Positions 16,921 through 24,426 of a DNA stretch of 64,000 bases are shown here, piece by piece. The stretch is from an uncultured bacterium (lineage in GTDB: Bacteria; Muiribacteriota; Ozemobacteria; Ozemobacterales; Ozemobacteraceae), in contig CALEDQ010000029.1 of assembly GCA_937949615.1 (NCBI GenBank), forward strand, positions 124,001-188,000, given 5' to 3'. The position numbers and the translations under genes were made by a program. Each line of letters starts with the position of its first letter. Position 1 is the first letter of the stretch. The notes below the pieces were generated by a model. The model did not search any database. It was not told the origin of the DNA and was given only the letters and a program-made list of their open reading frames with translations.

Positions 16921-18066
16921 TTAATTTTCCTCCTTATTAAAACGATAACTTAAAGTGGATTTAGATATGCCGGTAATTTCTTCTAACACCCGCATCGAAA
17001 CTCCATTTTTATTTAAAGTATGAAGAGCCTTGGTATAAGCATCATTATCTTCACTAATCAAGAGAGTTGATTGCCTTAGCCACACACTGGCAATATCTTT
17101 ATCTGTCAAAGTCTTTGTTGTCTTTTGCAAAATGCAATGCTTTGCTAATATCTGTATAAAATTTGTTATTTCTGCACCACTCATGCCTTCTGTAAGTCGA
17201 ACAATTGTTGAAACATCCATCGAATAATCAGCAAGCATACTATCCAAACTTCTACATATAATGCTTTCGCGTTGAACAGCGTTTGGTAGTTCAAGCAAAA
17301 TGGACATATTGAATCTTCTCCAAATAGCAGGATCCAACAAATGCTGATGATTTGTTGCTGCAACAAGAAACACATTCGCAGGCATATTATCCATATTCTG
17401 CAAAAGCGTTGTCACAACACGCTTCAATTCCCCTAGCTCATTTGAATCGTCTCTCTTTTTGGCTATTGCATCAAACTCATCTAAAAACAGCATAATGCGC
17501 TTATTTTTTGCATAGTCAAATATTTTGCGAATATTTGTCCCGGTTTGCCCCAGATAGGAAGATACCAAACCATCCAATTTGACATAAGCAATGGGAATAT
17601 CTATTTCACCTGCGATTGCGTTTGCCGTCATCGTCTTTCCGCAACCAGGAGGCCCACAAAATAAAACTCTATTCGTGGCCACAACTCCTTTTGCAAACAG
17701 TTCATTAGCCTGTCTTTGCTCCTCAACCACTTGCATCAGCACTTCTTTTGTTTTTTCAGGCAAAACAACATCATTCAGTTTTATTTTGGGCTGCATCAGC
17801 TCCAACAACTCTAAAGCGGAATCCTTATCCTTAGGAGCCGGAAACATACTTTGCGCCGAAAAAGACATTTCTGCCAAAGGGCTTGGAGAGCTATTAGATA
17901 ACTTATTGTTTATAGAATAGGCAGACTGAAGAGAAAAGGCCAAAGCGGCATTGCCCTTGCGCTCTTCATCGTCAGACAAATCTTTAAGAGCTTTTTTAAA
18001 AGCGTCTTCACTACCGCTTGAATGAGCTTGAATTAGCTTGATTATAAGTGTTGATTTCATAAGCAC
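16921..18066 (-). CDS. AAA+ ATPase with C-terminal HTH, IetA-like
   Basis: 381 residues. After a helical N-terminal region come Walker A (FCGPPGCGKTMTANAIAG, about 135-150), Walker B (IMLFLDEFDAIAKKRDD, about 190-205), a sensor (VAATNHQHLLDP) and an arginine pair (WRRF), as in FtsH/spastin-like ATPases. The last 35 residues (VSMRVLEEITGISKSTLSYRF) look like a helix-turn-helix, suggesting it can also bind DNA. It is transcribed with the subtilase gene (no gap). Two 20-base direct repeats and a strong promoter lie just upstream and may be its own operator. IetA-like by gene pairing. Confidence 0.83.
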   Translation of the reverse strand: MLMKSTLIIKLIQAHSSGSEDAFKKALKDLSDDEERKGNAALAFSLQSAYSINNKLSNSSPSPLAEMSFSAQSMFPAPKDKDSALELLELMQPKIKLNDVVLPEKTKEVLMQVVEEQRQANELFAKGVVATNRVLFCGPPGCGKTMTANAIAGEIDIPIAYVKLDGLVSSYLGQTGTNIRKIFDYAKNKRIMLFLDEFDAIAKKRDDSNELGELKRVVTTLLQNMDNMPANVFLVAATNHQHLLDPAIWRRFNMSILLELPNAVQRESIICRSLDSMLADYSMDVSTIVRLTEGMSGAEITNFIQILAKHCILQKTTKTLTDKDIASVWLRQSTLLISEDNDAYTKALHTLNKNGVSMRVLEEITGISKSTLSYRFNKEEN

Positions 18067-18103
18067 ACTTCCTGGCGAAATTTATTTGTTCCATCCCTAA
18101 TTA

Positions 18104-18132
18104 AATATATAGCATTTAAAGATTTAAGTCAA
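18104..18132 (-). promoter_or_regulatory. Sigma70-type promoter of the ATPase-protease operon
   Basis: On the minus strand TTGACT (18132-18127) and TATATT (18109-18104) are separated by exactly 17 bases. This places the start of transcription about 30 bases before the ATG at 18066. Confidence 0.7.
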
Positions 18133-18138
18133 TATTTT

Positions 18139-18211
18139 TTGGACACGACTGGACAAGCTGCCTAAAATTAGAGACTATATCTCAATCTTTATTGGACACA
18201 ACTAAACAAGC
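18139..18211. repeat. Two 20-base direct repeats upstream of the ATPase promoter (candidate operator)
   Basis: TTGGACACGACTGGACAAGC (18139-18158) and TTGGACACAACTAAACAAGC (18192-18211) agree at 17 of 20 positions. Their starts are 53 bases apart, about five helical turns. They sit immediately upstream of the -35 box, an activator-type position. The ATPase's C-terminal HTH is a candidate binder. Confidence 0.6.
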
Positions 18212-18662
18212 AGTGTTTTTAAGTCTGAATACAACACCTCCATATTCAACTCTAATCGATCAAGAAACATAAAATGAAACAGCTTGAGCTAACCGAAACA
18301 CCGAGGCAAGCACACCCAGCTTCTCCAATGCTTGCACAAAATCTGAATAACTAAATCTCGGCAACCTCCAAGCCATTAACTCGAAATTATTGCCCCCCAC
18401 AAAACAGTCCATTCCAGCCCCTTGCCAACATTCAGGCCGACACGTGCCAGGCCTTGAAGCTAATCAGATTGATGTCTCAGTGATCCTATCTGAACAAAAA
18501 TTGCATGATAAACCTGATTGTGATTTAATGAACCTTGCAGGACGAAAGAGCAGAATTATAGCTGCCTTTAATTGTTATTACATGAAGCAAAACAATTAGT
18601 AATCAAGACTATATCCGCTGTCACATAGAAAAACGGAACTTAATCACTCTGGGAGGGTTGCC
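18212..18662. other. Intergenic region between divergent cargo operons
   Basis: About 450 bases without a convincing gene. An open frame at 18390-18599 (69 codons) has no ribosome-binding site and no recognisable motif. Its C-terminal half (residues about 25-69) has a protein-like composition and could be the end of a decayed gene. The promoter of the HAM1-SIR2 operon must lie here but I see no clear -35/-10 pair. Confidence 0.4.
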
Positions 18663-19214
18663 TTGGAAGTCAGGTTTTTATCAGCAAACAAATTCAAAAT
18701 ACAAGAAGCATCAGAAATATTGCAGAGCTCTGACATCTCCGTGGTTCCAATTATGGAAAAAATAGAAGAAATTCAAACAGAGGACAGTTTACGATTAGTA
18801 AGAGATAAAGCATTAAAAGCATTCAAAACTATTGGGAAACCACTTTTCGTAGAACACACCGGTTTATATATAGACTTTATGAATGGTCTTCCTGGTGGAC
18901 TAACTCAAATTTTCTGGGATTCTTTAGGCGCAGACAAATTCGCCGAATTGTTTGGGAAAGCCTCAAACAACGAATTAACAGCAAAAACTATAATTGCGTA
19001 TGTTGATGGAAAGCAATTCCACATATTCGAAGGGAGCATTAAAGGTCATGTTCCCAGCGTTCCTAAAGGGAACCGTGACTTTCAATGGGATTGTGTTTTC
19101 ATTCCACAAGGAAAAAAGAAAACTTTTGCAGAAATGGGAAAAGATAAGAACAAAATCTCTATGAGACGATTAGCCCTGAACAAATTTGCAAATTTTTTAG
19201 GTGGTTTGAGATGA
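18663..19214 (+). CDS. HAM1/RdgB-like non-canonical NTP-binding protein, probably catalytically altered
   Basis: 183 residues starting at TTG, supported by GGGAGG six bases upstream. The HAM1 fold signatures are present: FLSANKFKIQEASEIL at the N-terminus, VEHTGLYIDFMNGLPGG (63-79), FQWDCVFIPQG and MGKDKNKISMRRLAL near the end. Canonical RdgB enzymes hydrolyse dITP/XTP using an aspartate in the DDSGL motif. Here that position is His65 (EHTGL), and the SHR base-recognition motif is SMR. This suggests an inosine-nucleotide sensor rather than a house-cleaning hydrolase. It overlaps the SIR2 gene by four bases (ATGA), implying a complex of the two proteins. Confidence 0.82.
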   Translation: MEVRFLSANKFKIQEASEILQSSDISVVPIMEKIEEIQTEDSLRLVRDKALKAFKTIGKPLFVEHTGLYIDFMNGLPGGLTQIFWDSLGADKFAELFGKASNNELTAKTIIAYVDGKQFHIFEGSIKGHVPSVPKGNRDFQWDCVFIPQGKKKTFAEMGKDKNKISMRRLALNKFANFLGGLR

Positions 19215-20041
19215 TACCCAAAGATCTGGTTGAAGCAATAAAAAATAGAAAAGCCATCCTATTTGCAGGTGCAGGATTATCAATGAATCTAAAGTTACCT
19301 TCATACAGTTCCTTAATCGATAAGCTTGCTGATGAATTAGGATTTGATCGTGAGTTGTTTCAAATTCAAGGCGATTATATGGCTTTAGCAGAGTATTACG
19401 CTCTCAATTCTGGAAATCTTGGGAAATTAAGAAGCTGGATGGACAACACTTGGCACGACTCAAGAATAGACATTTCTGCCTCAGTAATTCATAAATTGAT
19501 CGCTGAACTGAATTTTTCTGCAATTTACACAACTAATTTCGACCGATGGATTGAAAAAGCGTTTGATTTTTGGAAGAAAGACTATTCTAAAATAGTTACT
19601 GTTGCCGATATTGCCAAAGCAAAAGAAGATCGAACACAAATTGTAAAATTCCACGGTGATTTTGAAGATGACAATTCATTAGTTTTCACAGAATCCAGCT
19701 ATTTTGCCAGAATGGATTTTGAATCTCCACTAGATATTAAGCTCCGAAGCGATGTCCTTGGCAAAACCATACTGTTTATTGGATATAGCCTTTCTGATAT
19801 AAATCTGCGCTATCTTATCTATAGGCTTCAAAAACAATGGGAAAAAACAGACTGTAAAAAAGATAGACCCAAGTCATTCATTTTTCTTCCTCGGCCTAAC
19901 ATCATCCAAGAATGCCTTCTTGCCAATCGCGGCATTACTTCTATAAAATCAGAACTAGACGACCCTGGAAAGGCATTATGTAGCTTTTTGCAGAAGCTTT
20001 TTGATTCCTGCAAACGAAAAAGACCTCGCTCAACCAAATAG
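19211..20041 (+). CDS. SIR2-like NAD-binding effector
   Basis: 276 residues with the SIR2_2 pattern: FAGAGLSM (18-25), the NAD-binding IYTTNFDRWIE (Asn109, Asp111), the catalytic histidine in VKFHGDF (His148), and LFIGYSLSDINLR near residue 195. SIR2 proteins of this type in defence systems (Thoeris ThsA, DSR, SIR2-APAZ) deplete NAD+ on infection. It is coupled to the HAM1-like gene by an ATGA overlap and followed 22 bases later by a DUF4238 gene. The logical reading is that the HAM1 partner senses a nucleotide and releases the NADase activity. Confidence 0.85.
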   Translation: MIPKDLVEAIKNRKAILFAGAGLSMNLKLPSYSSLIDKLADELGFDRELFQIQGDYMALAEYYALNSGNLGKLRSWMDNTWHDSRIDISASVIHKLIAELNFSAIYTTNFDRWIEKAFDFWKKDYSKIVTVADIAKAKEDRTQIVKFHGDFEDDNSLVFTESSYFARMDFESPLDIKLRSDVLGKTILFIGYSLSDINLRYLIYRLQKQWEKTDCKKDRPKSFIFLPRPNIIQECLLANRGITSIKSELDDPGKALCSFLQKLFDSCKRKRPRSTK

Positions 20042-20063
20042 AAGGAAATTAGAATACTAAACT

Positions 20064-21119
20064 ATGTCTGGGATTCGTCAGCATTTTATTCCACGATTTT
20101 TGCAAAACGGCTTTGCAAGCAAAGTTGTTGGCGACCAGGTATATGCTTGGGTTTTCACCAAAGATAAACCCACCTTTGAAACCAATACCATTAACTCTGG
20201 GGTAAGCAAGTTTTTTTACACAGAAAAAGGCAATTCAGAAACAGACGACATTATAACCGATCTCGAAAAAAGCTATTCAGAGCTAGTTCAATCCATTCGA
20301 TCTGGTTCTAACAAGGCCTTATCCGATGTTTTACTTCCAGATTTCTTTGCTCACATGGAAGTCAGAACCAAAAATTTCCGGTCATCGTTTCACAACGCCA
20401 GTGAATACATGATAGGAAAGATCCTTGATTTTGCAGCCGATAAACAAAGGTTTGAACCATATTTCGCCAAAATGGTGCTTTCAAAGCCAGCAATCATTAA
20501 GGATGCAATCAATAAACAGTTTGACGAATATGGCATCAACAATGAATACCGCAAGGCTCTCAGCAAACAGGTGGAACATCTCCTTCCTCACTTTATGAGT
20601 AACATACAACCTTTTATAAAACCTCTGTTGGAAGAGTTCAGAGCAAATATGCCTGGCTATTTAAAAGCAGCCGTGAAAAGCGGCCACAATAATGCTTTAG
20701 CTTCATGCTTAAACCAGCTTCAACCAAGAGCAGACAAGTATTCTCAATTGAATTTTGAGGTTAAAGCATGGCCAGATGAAGATTTGATACTTGGCGACTC
20801 TGCCGTTTTATTCAAGATTGAAGCAAACCAGAGCCTATTCAGAGCGTGTGTAGATAAAGATCAGAAAGTAATCCAGGCATTTTTACCAATTTCGCGCACG
20901 CAAATTCTTGTGGGTTCCAGAGATACCGAAAATTCAGACTTTTGCCCCGCCGAAATTAAAGAAGCCATTGCAAGGTGCTCTCTGGAATTTTTCGTAGGCC
21001 CGAGCAAAACGGAAAAGAATCTGTCTTTGGCAAACATCATCGGTGAAAATGCTTCAATCATTAGTGACGAAGAATTAGAAGCTATCGTTGAGAGTCTGTG
21101 GGATCTGAATAACTTATAA
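20064..21119 (+). CDS. DUF4238-family protein
   Basis: 351 residues. The N-terminus has the DUF4238 signature (MSGIRQHFIPRFLQNGF, then YAWVFTKDKP and a GVSKFFYTE segment). A long helical middle (about 75-215) and a beta-rich C-terminal part with an AFLPISRTQILVGS strand pair follow. The molecular function of DUF4238 is not known to me; members occur repeatedly in defence-like neighbourhoods. It is third in the HAM1-SIR2 operon, 22 bases after the SIR2 stop with no terminator between. It may be a modulator, a second effector or an independent module. Confidence 0.78.
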   Translation: MSGIRQHFIPRFLQNGFASKVVGDQVYAWVFTKDKPTFETNTINSGVSKFFYTEKGNSETDDIITDLEKSYSELVQSIRSGSNKALSDVLLPDFFAHMEVRTKNFRSSFHNASEYMIGKILDFAADKQRFEPYFAKMVLSKPAIIKDAINKQFDEYGINNEYRKALSKQVEHLLPHFMSNIQPFIKPLLEEFRANMPGYLKAAVKSGHNNALASCLNQLQPRADKYSQLNFEVKAWPDEDLILGDSAVLFKIEANQSLFRACVDKDQKVIQAFLPISRTQILVGSRDTENSDFCPAEIKEAIARCSLEFFVGPSKTEKNLSLANIIGENASIISDEELEAIVESLWDLNNL

Positions 21120-21384
21120 ATTCTCTTTTCCGGTCAAAATAAAAGGCTATACCATTCCAATCCTGAAACCCGCATTACACCGTTGAGCAAAACCACAAAA
21201 CCGGCTACTCATAAGGATTGCCACAGCATACCGGCCGCCACTTTTTTTCATAAATATTGCCCAGAATAAGGGGGACGCTCTCTGAATAGTGGCGAACCAC
21301 CAGCGACCGGCGCAAGTCATAATGGTGATGGCAAACGTCTTGCGCAAAGTCCTGTCTTACTGATCTTACCAGCATCATGGAAAG

Positions 21385-21617
21385 TTGCAACGCAATGCAA
21401 AGGATTGCAAAGCCTTCTTAAAAATTCAATCTATGGCTTTGCAACAAAATCTAACTAGGTAAAAGATTCTGCAAGCTTGCTAGCTGCAACTTTCTTGAAC
21501 AACCAGGAATGCCCGCAGCGCAAAACCTGCCCAACAGACGTGATGTTACCAGCTTGTCTCAAGGTTATTGCAACACGCTGCAACATTCACATAGAATGGC
21601 TGTCGCGACTTTTGCAA
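21385..21617. repeat. Cluster of TTGCAA-type hexamers, partly in 10-base phase
   Basis: TTGCAA occurs at 21385, 21405, 21439, 21568 and 21612. One-base variants occur at 21395 (ATGCAA) and at 21469, 21484 and 21578 (CTGCAA). The first three are exactly 10 bases apart, as are 21568 and 21578. Nine copies in 235 bases with helical phasing resemble iterons or a regulator array. Confidence 0.55.
21489..21537. repeat. Degenerate repeat unit, copy 1
   Basis: About 49 bases from ACTTTCTTGAACAACC to CAAAACCTGCCCAACAG, aligning with 22127-22174 at roughly four of five positions with one gap. The shared core is CGCAAAACCTGCCC preceded by GCCCGC. A third partial copy (GAATGCCCGC) is at about 22300. Confidence 0.55.
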
Positions 21618-21670
21618 AGCCGCAGATTAAAATTGAAATAATCTGCCTTTTACCAGGGGAGAGACCACAA

Positions 21671-22075
21671 ATGAGAGAATTAGAAAGGATTTTAGTATTC
21701 AAAGGCCTGGTGATTCTCAGAGAATTCGACCATGGGGCTTCAGCTGACTTCTGGCTAGTTCCAATGTCTGGCGAAGAGCTTGAAAAGTGGTGGTCGAGCC
21801 AGGAAACTTTTAACGACAATCCGCCAGAACTACAGGAAACAGCACAAATTTTATCTGATTTCTTCAACGAAACACGCGAGTCAGAAAAGGTTTGGTGCTT
21901 AGAATGGCCGGGAGAAATAATTCCTGCCGAAACAGATGAAGAAAGGCAACTCTGGCTAACCCTTTATGAGACAGAAAATCACTATTTTTGCCATTATTAC
22001 GGGGATTCGGACTCTTACCTGATCTCACCATCAGGGAAACGAATCCATCATAAAGGCTTTGCCCCTGAAGCCTGA
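21671..22075 (+). CDS. Hypothetical small acidic protein
   Basis: 134 residues from the ATG at 21671, chosen because AGGGGAGA lies about 10 bases upstream. The longer frame back to 21509 reads through repeat sequence. The protein is acidic and tryptophan-rich, with helices (LRE/EELEKWWSSQ) and a C-terminal aromatic segment (YETENHYFCHYYGD). No family recognised. It is flanked by the repeat-rich non-coding stretch on both sides and is the only convincing gene between 21119 and 23599. Confidence 0.55.
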   Translation: MRELERILVFKGLVILREFDHGASADFWLVPMSGEELEKWWSSQETFNDNPPELQETAQILSDFFNETRESEKVWCLEWPGEIIPAETDEERQLWLTLYETENHYFCHYYGDSDSYLISPSGKRIHHKGFAPEA

Positions 22076-22126
22076 CAAAGCTGCCTTCAATCTGGCCTTG
22101 CAAAAGATTAACGAATGCCGGCCGCC

Positions 22127-22174
22127 ACTTTATTAACAGCCGGGAAAGCCCGCAACGCAAAACCTGCCCGACCA
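22127..22174. repeat. Degenerate repeat unit, copy 2
   Basis: Partner of the unit at 21489-21537, with the same core GCCCGC-AACGCAAAACCTGCCC. It is preceded by CCGGCCGCC, a word that recurs at 21231, 22118, 22249 and (one change) 22472, and inverted at 22702. Confidence 0.55.
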
Positions 22175-22515
22175 CAAAGCATGGTCGGTCTAGTTTTGCT
22201 GTCGCTGCTATAACCGGATAGACGGCCCTAAGAAGCTTACCGCCGCCTCCGGCCGCCACGCGAAAACTGGTTACCTTATCTCTGCCTGGCAGATAGAAGA
22301 ATGCCCGCGTCAAAAGGATGATAATTTGCCGCCGCTACGCCTTGCCATGACCGGCACACCAAAACAAACCGTTTCTCAGCTAAAACAAAGCCACCAGTCA
22401 AATTTTACCCTGGTTACCTAGACAACCGAACCAGAAATTACGTCGAAAGCTGGCTCATCTTACCAACTTTGCCGGTCGCCACTGATCAACCTGAAAGCCA
22501 ATCAGTCTACAGTCA

Positions 22516-22555
22516 AGACAACAGACAGCGCATAATAAGGCGCTGTCTGTTGTCT
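22516..22555. repeat. Perfect 16-bp inverted repeat with 8-base loop
   Basis: AGACAACAGACAGCGC and its exact complement flank ATAATAAG. There is no U run on either side, so it is not a classical terminator. It could be the 3' hairpin of the candidate RNA or a protein-binding palindrome. Confidence 0.85.
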
Positions 22556-23294
22556 GGTCGTCGTGCCGCCAAGTCGAGCGACAAAAGGCTTGCCAGCGTA
22601 GAATCAACGGCAGTCTCGTATCTCTCACCGAGCGGGCTGCGACAGAAACAAAAAGTTGAATCTCTTCACGCTCCCTCGGAGCTGGTCAGGGGAATTAGAA
22701 AAGTGGCGGCCGGTGTAACTCAGCTTTGCGCCAGAAAACCTTCACGCCGTTTCGGTTTCCCTTCTCGACTTCGACCAGACCAAAGAAGAGAAAGAGCCTG
22801 ACAGCAACGGCAGACAGGGTCACTCCTGAAGCCTTGCGGAAGTTGAAGGCATCAAAACTGGCCGCGCCATTAGCAAGCATAAGCAGCGGGAACCGCCTGT
22901 TCCGCAACCACCAATTCGACTGGAGGCGCGGTAGCTTCCAAGTCTGATAACGGTTCCGAATCCCTCGACCTGAAAGACAAACGAGAGCTCGTTGCAATAG
23001 AGATATGATCTGCCCAGACAGAACCTAACAGCTGCCTAAAACAGGGAAGATGCCCCGGCATAAGGGTGGCACACCTTTCGGCGATACCACTGCCGGAGCA
23101 TCTTCAAAGAACAGCCTTTGGGTATCTTGGCACCGAGTGACCAGCTAAGGTTAAGCGATAGCCCCGCGAAGGCTTTTAAAGAAGAGACTTGCCACCATTG
23201 GATGCTGGAGTCACCTCCAACAAACTTACCGAGGGATTCACAGCAGACGCGCCTGCTGATCGTCAGGCCCAGGTGGCAGCGCAAGCCTCTTCTG
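22516..23294 (-). ncRNA. Candidate large structured RNA (about 780 nt)
   Basis: A gene-poor segment that reads on the minus strand like a folded RNA. A TTGCAA-16-TATACT promoter puts the 5' end near 23294. The first bases (23291-23281) pair over 11 positions (one G-U) with 22593-22583 near the 3' end. A perfect 16-bp hairpin (22516-22555) follows. Other helices: 23239-23230 with 22967-22958 (10 bp), 23189-23181 with 22667-22659, 23146-23138 with 22688-22680, and 22931-22925 with 22868-22862. Hairpins include a GTGA tetraloop (23220-23205) and a GAAA tetraloop (23083-23072) within an 8-bp outer stem (23046-23105). GNRA loops appear only on the minus strand. Several helices are near chance length, so this remains a hypothesis. 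Confidence 0.45.
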
Positions 23295-23300
23295 ATATGT

Positions 23301-23328
23301 AGTATACCTATCAGCCCAAATATTGCAA
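23301..23328 (-). promoter_or_regulatory. Promoter-like sequence for the candidate structured RNA
   Basis: TTGCAA (23328-23323) and TATACT (23306-23301) on the minus strand are 16 bases apart. No open reading frame with a ribosome-binding site starts downstream, so a non-coding transcript is the natural product. Confidence 0.5.
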
Positions 23329-23598
23329 CTCGTGCCGCGAAAACATTAGTAAAAAACAGTATGTTCATGGGGTTTGCTTTTTGTGTGTAAAAAATCAGTA
23401 GGCCACAGGAATTTCCACTAATTTTATGGTCGCCAATCTGGATTTTTGTGCCGTTTTTTCCAGAAAAATATCAAAAACGTGTTCTAAAACGGAACTTTAA
23501 CGAATTGCGCAAGACAGCAAATAGTGGTTAAATAGATTCTGTTGCAATAAAAATAGATAGAACTTTTTTCAGAGCCAGGCCTGTGAAGGATCCTTATA

Positions 23599-24426
23599 AT
23601 GCCAGAAAAATTGTCGCCCAAAATGAAATCCACACTGATGGAGATTTTTCACAATTCCAAAAGTGAAACGCTCAATAAAGGCACTGTAAAGAGCCTGATA
23701 ACAAGGCGACTACTGTCTAAGGATGGGATTTTAACTCACGAAGGGTGGATCCAGGCAATGGAGTTTCTATCGCTAAAACAGCAATGTGCACTGCTTGATC
23801 TGCAGTGCTCAACGGAGAAATGGCAAAGAAACACAAAGCCGGAACTATACGCGTTCGATGCATTTAAAAGGCTCGGCTATACCGGCAGCTATTGCGAAGC
23901 TGGCGGAATTGGATTGGTTCTGAAATCTTTGAGCCTCGATGCACTGACATCGACCAGTTTTTTCAAGGATGACCCAGAAACTGCACGAACAAGAGCTTGT
24001 CTGGGCGGAATAGTTTTCTTAGCCCATAAAAACAAGGATGAGCTGGAAATCGTATATGATGACATCAGAAAAACTGACAAAATCAAATTTTTGGCCTCAT
24101 GCGAAGAGATCCTTGAATATGACTTGATCCATGAATGGTATCCCGGTCTAACTGTTGAATTCGCCGAAGCCATGTTTGAAGCGCTTTCAAAGGAAACATT
24201 TGTAGAAATAGCCGAATGGATTTCTCAAAGCGTAGAACACCGAAATGGCTGGCCAGACCTTACCCTTGTAAAAGATGGCCAAGTCAAATTCGTCGAAATT
24301 AAAACTACCGACAAACTTCACAGAAGCCAGTTAATAACAATTCCATCCTTAAAAAAAGATTTGAAGCAAAGTGTTGAACTCCTCAAGCTTGTTAACAACA
24401 AAGAGACATACTCAGATGATAACTAA
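23599..24426 (+). CDS. VRR-NUC-type PD-(D/E)XK nuclease
   Basis: 275 residues, with AAGGA ahead of the ATG. The C-terminal domain has the VRR-NUC core: HRNGWPDLTL (Pro-Asp at 219-220), a strand ending FVEIKTTDKL (Glu233, Lys235) and a trailing Ser-Gln. This is the catalytic D-ExK arrangement of virus-type replication-repair nucleases (the FAN1 nuclease family). The N-terminal 200 residues are mostly helical and may bind DNA. It overlaps the following HNH gene by 11 bases. Both are AT-rich and stand in plus orientation against the element core, which suggests a separately acquired defence-type module. Confidence 0.78.
   Translation: MPEKLSPKMKSTLMEIFHNSKSETLNKGTVKSLITRRLLSKDGILTHEGWIQAMEFLSLKQQCALLDLQCSTEKWQRNTKPELYAFDAFKRLGYTGSYCEAGGIGLVLKSLSLDALTSTSFFKDDPETARTRACLGGIVFLAHKNKDELEIVYDDIRKTDKIKFLASCEEILEYDLIHEWYPGLTVEFAEAMFEALSKETFVEIAEWISQSVEHRNGWPDLTLVKDGQVKFVEIKTTDKLHRSQLITIPSLKKDLKQSVELLKLVNNKETYSDDN

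Noticed and set aside
18390..18599. 69-codon open frame before the HAM1-SIR2 operon
   Set aside because: No ribosome-binding site, no motif, and its first third has unusual composition. Mentioned only as a possible remnant.
22695..22997. 100-codon minus-strand frame with a winged-helix-like look in its second half
   Set aside because: No ribosome-binding site, and it lies inside the candidate structured RNA. The similarity is too weak to call a gene, but a decayed regulator cannot be excluded.
22900..23000. Possible tmRNA or tRNA-like T arm (GGTTCCGAATCC)
   Set aside because: No matching acceptor stem, no CCA end and no tag-peptide frame; the T-arm-like word alone is not enough.
23036..23390. 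Overlapping open frames on both strands
   Set aside because: No start signals, unusual composition, and they overlap the promoter-like sequence and 5' helices of the candidate RNA.
21120..23598. Retron, group II intron or diversity-generating retroelement
   Set aside because: No reverse transcriptase gene anywhere in the element, and no domain V or template/variable repeat pair.
21120..23598. CRISPR array
   Set aside because: The repeats are degenerate, irregularly spaced and partly inverted; no cas genes.
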